64,000 nt of DNA from Candidatus Protochlamydia sp. (GTDB lineage: Bacteria > Chlamydiota > Chlamydiia > Chlamydiales > Parachlamydiaceae): positions 1 through 64,000 of the forward strand of contig JACDAQ010000012.1 of NCBI GenBank assembly GCA_013695355.1, in the 5' to 3' direction. Under the pieces are notes generated by a model, which saw only the letters and a program-made list of their open reading frames with translations, searched no databases and was not told the origin of the DNA. Shown here one piece after another: positions 15,679 to 24,768 of the stretch. Each line of letters starts with the position of its first letter. The first letter of the stretch is position 1. The translations under genes and the position numbers were made by a program.

Positions 15679-17349
15679 TTAGAAATTATCCTTTGATTCG
15701 CTTTTAAGCCACTCTTCCCCTTTTCTGACGATCGGCAGAATAAGCCGTGAAGGATACTTTTCTCCAAAAAAAATAGTGTTTTTAGCCAGCTTATATTTGC
15801 CTGTGCGGCTCCCTAGTACTCCGACATTCATGTTTTTTTCATACCGGGGGTAATTTGAGCTGCTGACAGACACTCTAATGGCATGCCCTTCCGCAAAAAC
15901 GATGCTAGTAGCAGATAGATCAATATTCAATTCTAAAGGCTTGTCGGATTGCATATCTTTCGCTTTATCATTGTGGTAACAAAGAAGCCCAAGCCGATAG
16001 CCTCCTTCGGAAATGAGAATGCTTCTGCCATCAGGGTAAACGTCACATAATTTGACAATGATGTCGGAGTCCTTCTGATCGGACGTTAAAAACAGTTTGA
16101 CTGAAATATTTCCCGTTACTTCTACATCTTCTAATAAGGGATCGGTTGTGTAGACAAGGATGTCATCTCTTTTTTCGATCGCTCGTTGGTCCATCGGGCC
16201 GGAATCAAGGAATAGATTATGCCCACCCATTGTAGGAATAGGGTTACGCGGATCATAAGTATAGGAAAGCAGACCTGTAAAGGGGACTTTAAGCAGTAGT
16301 GATTTATTGGAAGCGAGATACAAAGAGGTATCTTCTGCAGGCACCGGCCATACTTCAGAGGTCCGCCATTTATTTCCGCTGGAAGGGGATCCATCAAATG
16401 GCCCCATAACATAATAAAGCACGGGAGGGAGGTAATTTATTCCATTACTATCCCCTTTTAAATAATGGTCGAACCATCTTTTAGGAGAAATATCTAACGG
16501 TGGATTTATTCCTTCCATCGGGACTTCAAAATCACCAAATTTTTTTGACATAGGCCAAAAGTGGGTCCATGGGCCAATGATCATTTTTTGCTGGCCGCGC
16601 GCACCTTCCCCTCCTTCATTTTGGCGGGCGGTAAACGCCGCCAAAGTACCTTGTAAAAAGGTATCATACCAACCTCCTATATGCATGCCTGGAACTTTCA
16701 CGCGATCTGCAACTTCCAAGGAGTTAAGCTGCCTCCAAAAGTCATTGTAAAAAGGACGGTGGCAGACATAGCTGATGACTCCCGTATCGCGTGCATAGTA
16801 GCCAAGCCAGCTTTCTGCCTGATGCTTCAGCAACATTCCGCCAGGAAAAATTCCGTGATGGTAAAGGCTTGAGGCAGCCACAATGATATATTGACAGACT
16901 AAGTGAGGGGGCTGGGCTGGGGCCAATAATAATTGAGTGATGCCTAACGCCGAAGAGCCCCACGTTCCGATTTTTCCGTTGGTATAAGGGCTTTTAGCAA
17001 GCCATTCAACCGTGTCATACCCGTCCTGCAGCTTTCCCCATCCGTCAGAAATAAATGGAAAGGTTTTTCCTTCTTCATCGAGGGCGCTCCGGGTATCCTG
17101 AATGGCTACCACGTAACCTGCTTTAGCAATCTCGGCAAAACTTTTCCAATAGGCATCCCTGCCGGCCGGACTGCGCAATAAAATGCACGGAAGACCTTTA
17201 GCTTCAGGCGAGGGGAGGTATAAATCGGTAGGAAGGATGGCCCCATCACGCATGGGGATCATGACTGTCAGATCGGGTTTAAGATCATCTCCGTTTAAAT
17301 TTTGAAAAAGGAGCAATAACAAAAAAGCACAAATCCGAAATGTATTCAT
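15679..17349 (-). CDS. CocE/NonD family alpha/beta hydrolase, exported
   Basis: A 556-residue serine hydrolase of the X-Pro dipeptidyl-peptidase S15/CocE class. A signal peptide is visible (MNTFRICAFLLLLLFQNLNG), so it acts in the periplasm or beyond. The nucleophile elbow is GTWGSSALG (about residues 127-135). The acid is probably in GGWYDTFLQG and the histidine in IGPWTHFW. The C-terminal third is the jelly-roll X-Pro dipeptidyl-peptidase C domain (VTGNISVKLFLTSDQKDSDI onward). Substrates in the family range from peptides to acyl esters and are not predictable here. Confidence 0.88.
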   Translation of the reverse strand: MNTFRICAFLLLLLFQNLNGDDLKPDLTVMIPMRDGAILPTDLYLPSPEAKGLPCILLRSPAGRDAYWKSFAEIAKAGYVVAIQDTRSALDEEGKTFPFISDGWGKLQDGYDTVEWLAKSPYTNGKIGTWGSSALGITQLLLAPAQPPHLVCQYIIVAASSLYHHGIFPGGMLLKHQAESWLGYYARDTGVISYVCHRPFYNDFWRQLNSLEVADRVKVPGMHIGGWYDTFLQGTLAAFTARQNEGGEGARGQQKMIIGPWTHFWPMSKKFGDFEVPMEGINPPLDISPKRWFDHYLKGDSNGINYLPPVLYYVMGPFDGSPSSGNKWRTSEVWPVPAEDTSLYLASNKSLLLKVPFTGLLSYTYDPRNPIPTMGGHNLFLDSGPMDQRAIEKRDDILVYTTDPLLEDVEVTGNISVKLFLTSDQKDSDIIVKLCDVYPDGRSILISEGGYRLGLLCYHNDKAKDMQSDKPLELNIDLSATSIVFAEGHAIRVSVSSSNYPRYEKNMNVGVLGSRTGKYKLAKNTIFFGEKYPSRLILPIVRKGEEWLKSESKDNF

Positions 17350-17533
17350 GGAGCCATAGATTTTAAATGTATTATTATTCTTTCGTACGGTTAGATCAAC
17401 ATGCTAAGGGTGAACAGACTAGGGGAATGTAAGTATGAGCCTTGACGGCGTCAAAGTCCCGGGTTGAATCAATCCTATGCTACTTAGTGTTATTATACTT
17501 GGTGGCTATGATCAGTCAACCTCGAGAGCTTTT

Positions 17534-17564
17534 AGAACCTGTTCAATATCTATGATCAGGTTCT
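17534..17564. repeat. 31-bp AGAACCTG palindromic repeat (family 3)
   Basis: AGAACCTG and CAGGTTCT arms enclose a 15-base spacer. The same 31 bases occur in reverse complement at 53586-53616 and a half copy lies at 33176. Here it lies 25 bases after the rpsT stop codon. It has no U-tract in either direction, so a terminator role is possible but not supported. Confidence 0.75.
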
Positions 17565-17588
17565 TACAATTCAATTGGCAGCGACAAA

Positions 17589-17882
17589 TCACTTTTTAGC
17601 AAAAGTACGTGCTGCCAAGCGGGATTTAGTACGGCTTACTTTATTCAATTTATAAACCCCTTTTTTAGCGCATTTATCCAGAATGCTGTACACTTCATCC
17701 AATTTGCTTTGAATTACCGCAGCATCTCCATTGGTCAGTGAGTCCTGAAATGAGCGTGTAGCTGTCCTTACGCGGGATTTATACACTTTATTTTCCAAAC
17801 GTTTTTTTGTATTTTGCAAGTCGCGCTTCAGGGCTGTCGGACGCTTGACTTTCTTAACAGGTTTTGCTTCTTGTTTTGCCAT
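17589..17882 (-). CDS. rpsT: 30S ribosomal protein S20
   Basis: S20 is a small helical protein that binds 16S rRNA early in small-subunit assembly. The product is 97 residues and strongly basic, with the family pattern (KRDLQNTKKRLENKVYKSRVRT near the start; RTKSRLAARTF at the C-terminus). A GAGGA Shine-Dalgarno precedes the ATG. It is monocistronic and divergent from the pseudouridine synthase gene. Confidence 0.95.
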   Translation of the reverse strand: MAKQEAKPVKKVKRPTALKRDLQNTKKRLENKVYKSRVRTATRSFQDSLTNGDAAVIQSKLDEVYSILDKCAKKGVYKLNKVSRTKSRLAARTFAKK

Positions 17883-18024
17883 TTTTCCTCAAAGGGTTAA
17901 AAGAACTTAATAAATCTAAAGAATAAGGTGCAATTATAGGAAATTAAGTTTAATTCGTCAAAGAATACTTATCTCAGGTGTTCATACCCCGTAATGAAGA
18001 GGGAACTAAATAAAAGGAACGTGC

Positions 18025-18053
18025 TTGTAAATTTGAGATCCCTCTGATATAAT
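18025..18053 (+). promoter_or_regulatory. Sigma-70-type promoter for the pseudouridine synthase operon
   Basis: TTGTAA (18025-18030) and TATAAT (18048-18053) are separated by exactly 17 bases. The first ATG of the operon is at 18196, which leaves a leader of about 135 bases. The rest of the 313-base gap between rpsT and 18196 holds only a repeat-like tail at 18131-18176. Confidence 0.7.
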
Positions 18054-18130
18054 ATACTGTATTATGCTCAGAAAAATGGAGTATTTCACTTTCCTATCTT
18101 ATTCCTCTCCCTGCGATGTCTGTCTGTGGT

Positions 18131-18176
18131 ATTCTAAAAAAAATTCCAAATTTTTAAATTACGTTTGATATAACCA
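18131..18176. repeat. Possible tail remnant of the family-2 repeat
   Basis: The stretch AAAATTCCAAATTTTTAAAT followed by TACGTTTGATATAA resembles the right ends of the repeats at 33242-33420 and 60556-60744 (AAATTCCAAATT...TACCTTTGGTAAT; AAATCCAAATTTAGAATCAC...GTTTGGTATAT). The similarity is short and AT-rich, so it could be chance. Confidence 0.3.
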
Positions 18177-18195
18177 GTAAAAACAAAAGATCAAA

Positions 18196-19062
18196 ATGAA
18201 ATATATTGCTCCCACTCCTCTTACTATATTAGAGGCTTTATCAGCCCTAGCACCCCAAAGTTCTAAAAACACACTCCGCGAATGGATCAAAGAAGGGCGC
18301 GTGGCTCTGGAAGGGATAGTGGTCAAAAATGCCCAGGTGCAAGTAATGGAAGGGCAGGAAATAACAGTCGGGCAGCGGAAAAAAATCGTTGGCGGGGGAA
18401 TTCAAATTTTATATGAGGATGGGGATTTGGTGGTGATCAATAAACCCTCCGGACTGCTTAGTGTTTCGGCCGCCTATGAGAAGGGAGAGACAGCGCATGC
18501 TCTGCTAAAGGCGCATTACCGTTCACGCACATTGCTTGTTGCCCATCGCCTAGACCAGGATACCTCGGGTGCTATGGTATTTGCTTTCAATCAAAAAACT
18601 CTTGATGGCCTAAAAGAGCTGTTCGAAGTCCATGATATTAAGCGGGCTTACACCGCTATTGTTGAAGGTAGAATGTTTTCGCCTGCAGGAACCTGGGAAA
18701 GCTATCTTTACGAAGACAGCCAGTACCACGTCCATGAAACTCCTGATGAAAGCCACGGTAAGCTTGCAATTACCCATTATCGCACATTATCCGTTTCAAA
18801 ACGGTATTCATTATTGGAGCTGACATTGGAGACAGGGCGCAAAAATCAAATTCGCGTCCATTGCCAGGCAGCAGGGCATTCTGTGGTAGGAGATAAAAAA
18901 TATGGGGCCATTTCCGACCCTATCAAGCGCCTTTGCCTGCATGCACATCTTCTGGCATTCAAACATCCTGTCAGCCACAAAGAGCTAAGGGTCGAATCTC
19001 CCATACCCGAAGATTTTTATCGATTAATTGAGAACCCCCAAAAAGGGGATGCGCTTGGTTAA
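18196..19062 (+). CDS. RluA-family RNA pseudouridine synthase
   Basis: The 288-residue protein has an N-terminal S4 RNA-binding domain (NTLREWIKEGRVALEG, residues ~26-41) and a PseudoU_synth_2 catalytic domain. The catalytic motif is AHRLDQDTSG (about residues 116-125) with the invariant aspartate, followed by the C-terminal LETGRKNQIRVHCQAAGHSVVGD-type region. It isomerises specific uridines in rRNA or tRNA; the target position is not predictable from sequence. It is the first gene of a plus-strand run that ends with rtcB. Confidence 0.92.
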   Translation: MKYIAPTPLTILEALSALAPQSSKNTLREWIKEGRVALEGIVVKNAQVQVMEGQEITVGQRKKIVGGGIQILYEDGDLVVINKPSGLLSVSAAYEKGETAHALLKAHYRSRTLLVAHRLDQDTSGAMVFAFNQKTLDGLKELFEVHDIKRAYTAIVEGRMFSPAGTWESYLYEDSQYHVHETPDESHGKLAITHYRTLSVSKRYSLLELTLETGRKNQIRVHCQAAGHSVVGDKKYGAISDPIKRLCLHAHLLAFKHPVSHKELRVESPIPEDFYRLIENPQKGDALG

Positions 19063-19510
19063 GTTTTTACGCCATCAAAACATTGTTTGGGCTATTTTTG
19101 TAGGAATGATTGCCGTCTGCGCGGTTTGCTATTCTGCTTACGCTCTCGTTCAAATTTACCAGTATGAACGATTAACCACCCCTCTTCGGCCTGCAACTCT
19201 TAAATGGAGGGTCGTTCGGGAAGGGGAAGATCATTTCGTTCTCCAAGCAGATTATACCTATAGCTTTCAGGGCAAGATATATGAAGGACGCACCTATTGG
19301 CGCCCCTTTTATCTGAATGAATGGGCCGCCCAAGAAGCTAGCGATAGGTTCTCTGTTGATAGAACAGCGGTGTGGATTGATCCATCGTCGCCAATAAAGT
19401 CCACTCTTCAAAAAGAATTCCCGCTCAAAACATCCATCTATGCCTCGATCCTCTGTGGACTAGTAATTTACTTATTATGGCTGGATCGTTATTTAGCGCG
19501 TTTTTATTGA
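19049..19510 (+). CDS. DUF3592-type membrane protein
   Basis: About 153 residues with two membrane segments: an N-terminal one (VWAIFVGMIAVCAVCYSAYALV) and a C-terminal one (ASILCGLVIYLLWL). Between them is a soluble domain with YTYSFQGKIYEGRTYW and VDRTAVWIDPSSP, the pattern of DUF3592 proteins. Function is unknown. The ATG at 19049 lies inside the end of the preceding gene (14-base overlap); a TTG at 19028 is also possible. Confidence 0.65.
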   Translation: MRLVKFLRHQNIVWAIFVGMIAVCAVCYSAYALVQIYQYERLTTPLRPATLKWRVVREGEDHFVLQADYTYSFQGKIYEGRTYWRPFYLNEWAAQEASDRFSVDRTAVWIDPSSPIKSTLQKEFPLKTSIYASILCGLVIYLLWLDRYLARFY

Positions 19511-19569
19511 TTGTAATCAGACATGTATTGTACATTACTTCAAAATAATCATAATTTGGAGATAATATT

Positions 19570-19989
19570 ATGCGAACACAAATAATTTCTAATGGATGTC
19601 TACAATTTCAAGATGCTTTATATTCACGTTTTAATGATTTTTCAACAAATAATTTTATTATTGGTCGGCTAGGAACAATTCCCGTTGCTCTTATCGATGG
19701 AATTGTTGGAATTATAGATCCTTTACTATCTGCAATTGAAAAGCTTGCGCTAACTGCGCTCAATTTGATTGGACCTTTATTTTCAAAAAATTATACATTG
19801 AGAGATGCAGTCTTTAATGCAGAATTGACTTTAGTTAAAATTGCCATGACACCGATTGCTATTGTATTAGCACCAATTAAAATTGTTTATCAATTTTTTG
19901 CTATTCTTTATGATCCTGCTACAGTTAATACAATTAATTTTGCAAGGCTCAATACATATAATTTGAGAAGGTTAAATAATCTGGATTAA
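19570..19989 (+). CDS. Small hydrophobic protein, unknown function
   Basis: A 139-residue product with two long hydrophobic stretches (GRLGTIPVALIDGIVGIIDPLL and VKIAMTPIAIVLAPIKIVYQFFAILY) separated by a polar segment. There is no cleavable signal peptide. Paired, bilobed hydrophobic segments recall chlamydial inclusion-membrane proteins, but that is only an analogy. GGAG precedes the ATG by 8 bases. Its AT-rich coding sequence contrasts with the flanking genes. Confidence 0.6.
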   Translation: MRTQIISNGCLQFQDALYSRFNDFSTNNFIIGRLGTIPVALIDGIVGIIDPLLSAIEKLALTALNLIGPLFSKNYTLRDAVFNAELTLVKIAMTPIAIVLAPIKIVYQFFAILYDPATVNTINFARLNTYNLRRLNNLD

Positions 19990-19992
19990 AGA

Positions 19993-20865
19993 ATGACAGC
20001 TATCACTTTAGAAAATGAAACAATACAGGGTGAAAGGCTTCAGGCCATCTTCCTGCCTGACAAAGGTTTAAACCTCATCAGTTTCAAAAGGGATGGCCGG
20101 GAAGTCATCGAGCAATCGACAAAAAATTTATTTGAAGAAAGGTATGCCGGCCTGGGGGCCTTGATCGGTCCCCATTTTCACCGCCGCCGCGCAGAATCTG
20201 TGCCAAAAATAGCCGATGAATCGCTTTTTCCCCATATCGCAAGGGTTAAGGCAAAAGGTGTACAGGACCCCTTTTCGCATGGGATTGCCCGCTACGCCCC
20301 TTGGAAAGTTGAGGCAACCTCTACAAAAATGTCAGCTGTGTTAAGCGGTAAGGATATTTGGAATGGAATGGCCCTTGAGTCTTTAGAGGGGCAGAATTTC
20401 AAAATGGAAGTAAAGGCCGATCTGCAGTCTTCTGGCCTGCATCTGGACCTTTCAATTGTCAGTGATACCGATTCTTTGGTAGGCATTCATTACTATTATG
20501 CCCTTCCAAATAGCCGTGGAAAAATCACAAGTCAGGTTCAAGATCAGGTCCGCATTCAGGGAGAGCTTCAGCCAATCCCTGAGGCCTGGCTCATTGACGG
20601 GCAGAATAATCTTGTTTTCGATCTTTCGCACGAGGCCGATTATACTTTTCGACCCTTTCCCGATCCCCTTAAAGGTTTCATTTTACTGGATACAGATACC
20701 TATTCTTTAAAAACGTCTTATTCCTGTCTATGCGAAGAAAATTGCTGGCAGCTTTACCATCCTGCAGGAGCTCCCTTCGTTTGCATTGAGCCGATCAGCT
20801 CTCAGGATCCCCGCCATCCAAACCTGACGGTAAGCTCGCTTAAAATTCATCTGGAAATTTTGTAA
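19993..20865 (+). CDS. Aldose 1-epimerase-like (galactose mutarotase fold) protein
   Basis: A 290-residue beta-rich protein. The N-terminal NETIQGERLQAIFLPDKGLNLISF and the GLGALIGPHFHRRRAES region, where family enzymes have a substrate-binding Arg/His, support the mutarotase fold. The later HYYYALPNSRGKI and a glutamate near the end (CIEPISSQDPRHPNL) match the catalytic Glu position. Family members interconvert anomers of free or phosphorylated sugars. It starts 4 bases after the preceding stop codon. Confidence 0.7.
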   Translation: MTAITLENETIQGERLQAIFLPDKGLNLISFKRDGREVIEQSTKNLFEERYAGLGALIGPHFHRRRAESVPKIADESLFPHIARVKAKGVQDPFSHGIARYAPWKVEATSTKMSAVLSGKDIWNGMALESLEGQNFKMEVKADLQSSGLHLDLSIVSDTDSLVGIHYYYALPNSRGKITSQVQDQVRIQGELQPIPEAWLIDGQNNLVFDLSHEADYTFRPFPDPLKGFILLDTDTYSLKTSYSCLCEENCWQLYHPAGAPFVCIEPISSQDPRHPNLTVSSLKIHLEIL

Positions 20866-20897
20866 TTTATTCATTATAAACTGCAAAAAGGCATGGC

Positions 20898-21698
20898 ATG
20901 AGTATAAAAAGACTTTTCTTCGGATTGTCGGTCGAGGCACCCTGGCCTTCAACGTTTCCTCCAGGACGCCTTATGGAAGAATCTTTCCGTCATTTGACCC
21001 TGGCATTTCTGGGTGAAACCGACCTTTCAAAAATAGAAGCGCTATTTCCTTCACTCCCCCCCTTTCCTCTGGATATAGGATTGGGCGGCCGGTTCGACAG
21101 GCTTCTTTTTCTCCCTCCAAGGCACCCGCATGTGGTGGCATGGCATGTTGAGTGGCTGGGGGAAGGCTCTCTGTTGGATCAATATCAACATACGTTGACT
21201 GAGTGGCTAAAAAATTCAGGCTTCGCCTTAAATGAAAAAAATTCTTTTTTACCTCATGTCACCCTATGCCGTTCTCCTTTTGATATTAAGCCATGGAGAA
21301 AATGCTTTTCTTCCCTTCCTCTGTTTGCATCCGCGCTTCATTTATATGAAAGTTTAGGTAATTCCCGTTATCAATCTCTATGGAGCAAGCCATTGGTCCC
21401 TCCCTTTAAAGAGATCGAGCATGCGGCGGATATTGCCTTCCAAGTGACGGGAAATAGTTATCCGCACCTGTATTTGAATGCTTCCCTTGCCATTGCTTTT
21501 AATTTTCCACCCTTTCTTGACTATATCGGCCCATCTGAGGTAATTTCAAATTTAGATCAATGTATTATGGCATTGAATGATGCGTTATCACGTTTAGATG
21601 TGGACATAGGCTCTCCTTTTAAAGCGATCAGTTTTCATGGGGAGGCAGAATTAACCGAAAATGGCTTTTTAAAGTGGGAAATGATTGTCGATGTTTAA
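20898..21698 (+). CDS. Fusion of 2H (LigT/ThpR-like) RNA cyclic phosphodiesterase and archease
   Basis: Two domains that are normally separate proteins are joined in 266 residues. Residues 1-~165 form a 2H phosphoesterase: RHLTLAFLGE (His32) and FLPHVTLCRS (His120) are the paired HxT motifs of the ThpR/LigT family that open 2',3'-cyclic phosphates on RNA. From ~residue 170 the sequence FKEIEHAADIAFQVTG and onward to KAISFHGEAELTENG and KWEMIVDV at the C-terminus is archease-like. Archeases bind metal through conserved acids (here Asp178 in HAAD and the terminal Asp) and accelerate guanylylation and turnover of RtcB. The gene overlaps rtcB by 8 bases, which fits a functional pair. Confidence 0.85.
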   Translation: MSIKRLFFGLSVEAPWPSTFPPGRLMEESFRHLTLAFLGETDLSKIEALFPSLPPFPLDIGLGGRFDRLLFLPPRHPHVVAWHVEWLGEGSLLDQYQHTLTEWLKNSGFALNEKNSFLPHVTLCRSPFDIKPWRKCFSSLPLFASALHLYESLGNSRYQSLWSKPLVPPFKEIEHAADIAFQVTGNSYPHLYLNASLAIAFNFPPFLDYIGPSEVISNLDQCIMALNDALSRLDVDIGSPFKAISFHGEAELTENGFLKWEMIVDV

Positions 21699-23115
21699 TT
21701 TAGAATACATGCAACCTGGCGTCTATCTTCTTCCTCAAACTGGAGGAATGCAGGTACCCGGCCTTGTCATTGCTACTGAAGAGCTGCTTGCCGAAGGGGA
21801 AATTGAAAAACCATTAGAACAGGTACGAAATGTCGCCTACTTACCGGGTATTGTAGGCTATAGCATTGCCATGCCCGATATGCATTGGGGCTACGGTTTT
21901 CCCATTGGGGGAGTGGCTGCAACCGACAGTAAAAATGGAGTGATTAGCCCTGGAGGAGTAGGATATGACATTAATTGCGGCGTCCGCCTCGCCATCGCTC
22001 CTGTTGCCTATAATGAATTGACCGAAAAAGTAAAAAACGATCTGATCAAGACAATTTTCAAACTCGTGCCTTCCGGAGTGGGGCAGGAGCACAAGCGGGC
22101 GGCTCTAAGTGAGAAAGACTATCGCCAATTATTGGAAAGAGGGGCTCGTTGGTCCATTGAGCAAGGGTTTGGTTTTGCCCAGGACCTTGAGCATATGGAA
22201 AGCCGCGGTTGTTTAGAAGGGGCTTCGTTTGATGCAATTTCTTCTATAGCCAGAGAAAGAGGACAAAAACAGCTTGGCACAATAGGTTCCGGCAATCATT
22301 TTGTAGAGATCGGAGAAGTTACCGATCTTTATCTACCTGAAATCGCTGCTGCTTGGGGTATACAACAAGGGCTGACCTACATTTTGATCCATTCTGGATC
22401 GAGAGGATTCGGCCATCAGATTTGCCAGGACACTTTGAATTCATTCATCAAACAGGGCTATGCGGAAAATCTTCCTGATCGCCAGCTTGTCGCAGCTCCG
22501 CTCAATAGCCCTGCAGGCAAAGGGTATTTCAAAGCTATGGCTGGGGCCGCTAATTTTGCCTTTAATAATCGGCAGCAAATATTGCATGGAGTGCGCCAAA
22601 GTTTCAAACATGCTTGCGGGATAGCACCTGAAGAAGTAAAACTTATTTATGATGTATGCCATAATATTGCCAAATTTGAAGAGTATGAGATTGATGGCAA
22701 GAAAAGGCGTTTGTGCGTCCATCGTAAAGGGGCAACGCGCGCCTTCGGGCCGGGTGCCGAAGAACTTTCCCCATTATATAAAAAAACAGGCCAGCCAGTC
22801 CTTGTACCAGGGGATATGGGCAGAGCTAGTCATTTGATGGTCGGCCTAGGGAATGCTCTTACCTGGTGCAGTGCCTGCCATGGGGCCGGGAGGGCCAAAA
22901 GTCGGGTCCAGTCTTTGAAGTCCTGGAAAGGGAGGGACCAAATTGATTTTATGCGTAAGCAAGGCGTGCATGTTATGGCCTCATCCAATCGGACGATTGC
23001 TGAGGAAATGCCAGATGCCTACAAAGATGTGGATATGGTCGTACAGGCGGTTCAGGAAGCCAAGCTGGCAAATCGAGTGGCGAGGTTGATCCCCCACCTT
23101 GTCATCAAAGGATAG
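21691..23115 (+). CDS. rtcB: RtcB RNA ligase
   Basis: RtcB joins RNA with 2',3'-cyclic or 3'-phosphate ends to 5'-OH ends using GTP and manganese. The 474-residue protein has DINCGVRL with metal-binding Cys96, GSGNHFVEIG, HSGSRGFGHQI, and SACHGAGRAKSR with His397 as the predicted guanylylated residue. MASSNRTIAEEMPDAYKDV near the end is also typical. The ATG at 21691 is chosen over an upstream TTG at 21685. It overlaps the upstream phosphodiesterase-archease gene, so translation is coupled. Confidence 0.96.
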   Translation: MFNLEYMQPGVYLLPQTGGMQVPGLVIATEELLAEGEIEKPLEQVRNVAYLPGIVGYSIAMPDMHWGYGFPIGGVAATDSKNGVISPGGVGYDINCGVRLAIAPVAYNELTEKVKNDLIKTIFKLVPSGVGQEHKRAALSEKDYRQLLERGARWSIEQGFGFAQDLEHMESRGCLEGASFDAISSIARERGQKQLGTIGSGNHFVEIGEVTDLYLPEIAAAWGIQQGLTYILIHSGSRGFGHQICQDTLNSFIKQGYAENLPDRQLVAAPLNSPAGKGYFKAMAGAANFAFNNRQQILHGVRQSFKHACGIAPEEVKLIYDVCHNIAKFEEYEIDGKKRRLCVHRKGATRAFGPGAEELSPLYKKTGQPVLVPGDMGRASHLMVGLGNALTWCSACHGAGRAKSRVQSLKSWKGRDQIDFMRKQGVHVMASSNRTIAEEMPDAYKDVDMVVQAVQEAKLANRVARLIPHLVIKG

Positions 23116-23299
23116 CAGAAGAATTCTCTCTCATTTTTTTAAACTTCTTTTCAAGAAGATAAGTCTACAGGCTAATCATCCTTTTTTATATATTGATTAA
23201 ATTTAGTTCTAGAAATATTATAAAATTCAGAATTATTAAATAAAATTTTGTTTATTATGTGCTAATAACCAATATTCCCAAACAAGGAAAGCATTTTTT

Positions 23300-24667
23300 A
23301 TGATCAATACCCAAACCAGGCTCCTCCTACCATCCAACTACCTTAAAACAAAAGATAATGATTTTTTAACTTACATAGATTTTATAGATGAAATTAAAAG
23401 CGATACCCTCAAAAATTCACTGTTAAGCACCAGGGAAATGAGTAAGGTAGTCAATATTTTTTTATCAAAAATAGAAAGCATTGTAGATCAAATTAATTTT
23501 GCCAATCAAAATGGAGAAAAATCGCTTCTTTTAAATTGGTCTAAATTTTTTTCTAAATATGACCAAATCACCACTCCCTCCCAATGTAAAATTATGGCAA
23601 TTGCCCTTAAGTGTATTCATCATGTTGATATTGAGCTGATAGAAATAACTGAAGATCACGTGTCGGAAATCAAGCTGAAGTGGGGGGAAAAACTCTTTAT
23701 TAAGGGTCTAAAGCCTTACACATTTAATCCGCAGTCAAATTTTGCAACGGGGCTTACTTATAATGATTTTAAAACTGAATTTGAACAGATAACTGAAAAC
23801 AGGCTTCGCACTTCTCGTTTCTATCCTCAACATTCGGTTGAATTTTATGCTTCTAATCTCTTAAAAAGGACTGAGAATATCGCAGAGAGAATCAAACAAG
23901 AACTTATAAACAATAAATTATCTTTAACAATTGATTTATCTCGGGAAATTGAATCTGGAGAACTAAGAGGTATTGCTAATGCACTCTATGCTGTCAATGG
24001 TATTTTAATTGAAAAATTTGAATTAAATGATGAGGGAGTTTCAAAAATCCACTGTACTTGGTTGGAAGATCATTTGAGTCTTAACCCCTTAACAAAATCT
24101 TTTGTAAATTTTAGAAAAGAAAAAAAATTTACAGATTATAACTTTGTATGCGAAGAGCAAGTATTTCCCTGCCATAAAATGATTCTTGCAGCAAGATCAT
24201 CTCACTTTAATGCCTTATTTGAAGGAAAATTTGACCTAAATGATAAGGAATTCTTTAAGTTAAAAGGCTCTCCAAAAGTTGTAGAAACTCTTCTTCAATA
24301 TCTATACAGTGAGATAACACAAATACCAAACGATTTTTCTATCAAAGATACCTTTCAACTTATCGATCATGCAAGTTATTTTATGCTCAAATTTTTAGAA
24401 AAAGAGTGTAGAATGCATATCAACTCCCTAGCAAGTAAATACAGCTGTCAGCATTTATTAGATAGGGGGAATCAAATTAAAGATATTCTGGAGCTGGCCG
24501 AAGATGTAGATGCAGATGCTTTAAAAGCGGGGTGTGAAGATTATCTAATTGATCAGATCCATCAAGAAAAATTAAGTGCTATCATTGAACTGCAAAAAGA
24601 TTTCAATTTGGTAAATCTACAAAAAGAGATTTGTCGATTCCAAGAAAAAGTTATCATTCACCAATGA
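23300..24667 (+). CDS. BTB/POZ-domain protein, probable host-directed effector
   Basis: A 455-residue protein with a BTB domain at about residues 272-375. KKFTDYNFVCEEQVFPCHKM, then ILAARSSHFNALFEGKF and KVVETLLQYLYSE match the DVxFxVxxxxFxxHKxxLAxRSxYFxxMF...FxxLLxYLYT pattern. BTB proteins are adaptors of eukaryotic Cullin-3 ubiquitin ligases. The N-terminal ~270 residues contain two related AT-rich segments (ERIKQELINNKLSLTIDLS and related) of unknown fold. There is no signal peptide. It stands alone with a terminator behind it. Confidence 0.82.
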   Translation: MINTQTRLLLPSNYLKTKDNDFLTYIDFIDEIKSDTLKNSLLSTREMSKVVNIFLSKIESIVDQINFANQNGEKSLLLNWSKFFSKYDQITTPSQCKIMAIALKCIHHVDIELIEITEDHVSEIKLKWGEKLFIKGLKPYTFNPQSNFATGLTYNDFKTEFEQITENRLRTSRFYPQHSVEFYASNLLKRTENIAERIKQELINNKLSLTIDLSREIESGELRGIANALYAVNGILIEKFELNDEGVSKIHCTWLEDHLSLNPLTKSFVNFRKEKKFTDYNFVCEEQVFPCHKMILAARSSHFNALFEGKFDLNDKEFFKLKGSPKVVETLLQYLYSEITQIPNDFSIKDTFQLIDHASYFMLKFLEKECRMHINSLASKYSCQHLLDRGNQIKDILELAEDVDADALKAGCEDYLIDQIHQEKLSAIIELQKDFNLVNLQKEICRFQEKVIIHQ

Positions 24668-24677
24668 AATATCAAAG

Positions 24678-24717
24678 ACGCTTAGGCAGAGGATTGTTCC
24701 TCTGCGCCTTTTGCGTC
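24678..24717. terminator. Bidirectional hairpin between the BTB gene and rfbB
   Basis: GCAGAGGA and TCCTCTGC pair around TTGT at 24686-24705, with outer GACGC/GCGTC also able to pair. It sits 10 bases beyond the BTB stop codon, between convergent genes. A GCCTTTT follows on the plus strand. Termination is plausible in both directions. Confidence 0.6.
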
Positions 24718-24768
24718 TCGAATGTCAGATCCTACGAGGTTTCCTGCAAATCGAGTTATGTCCTAGAA

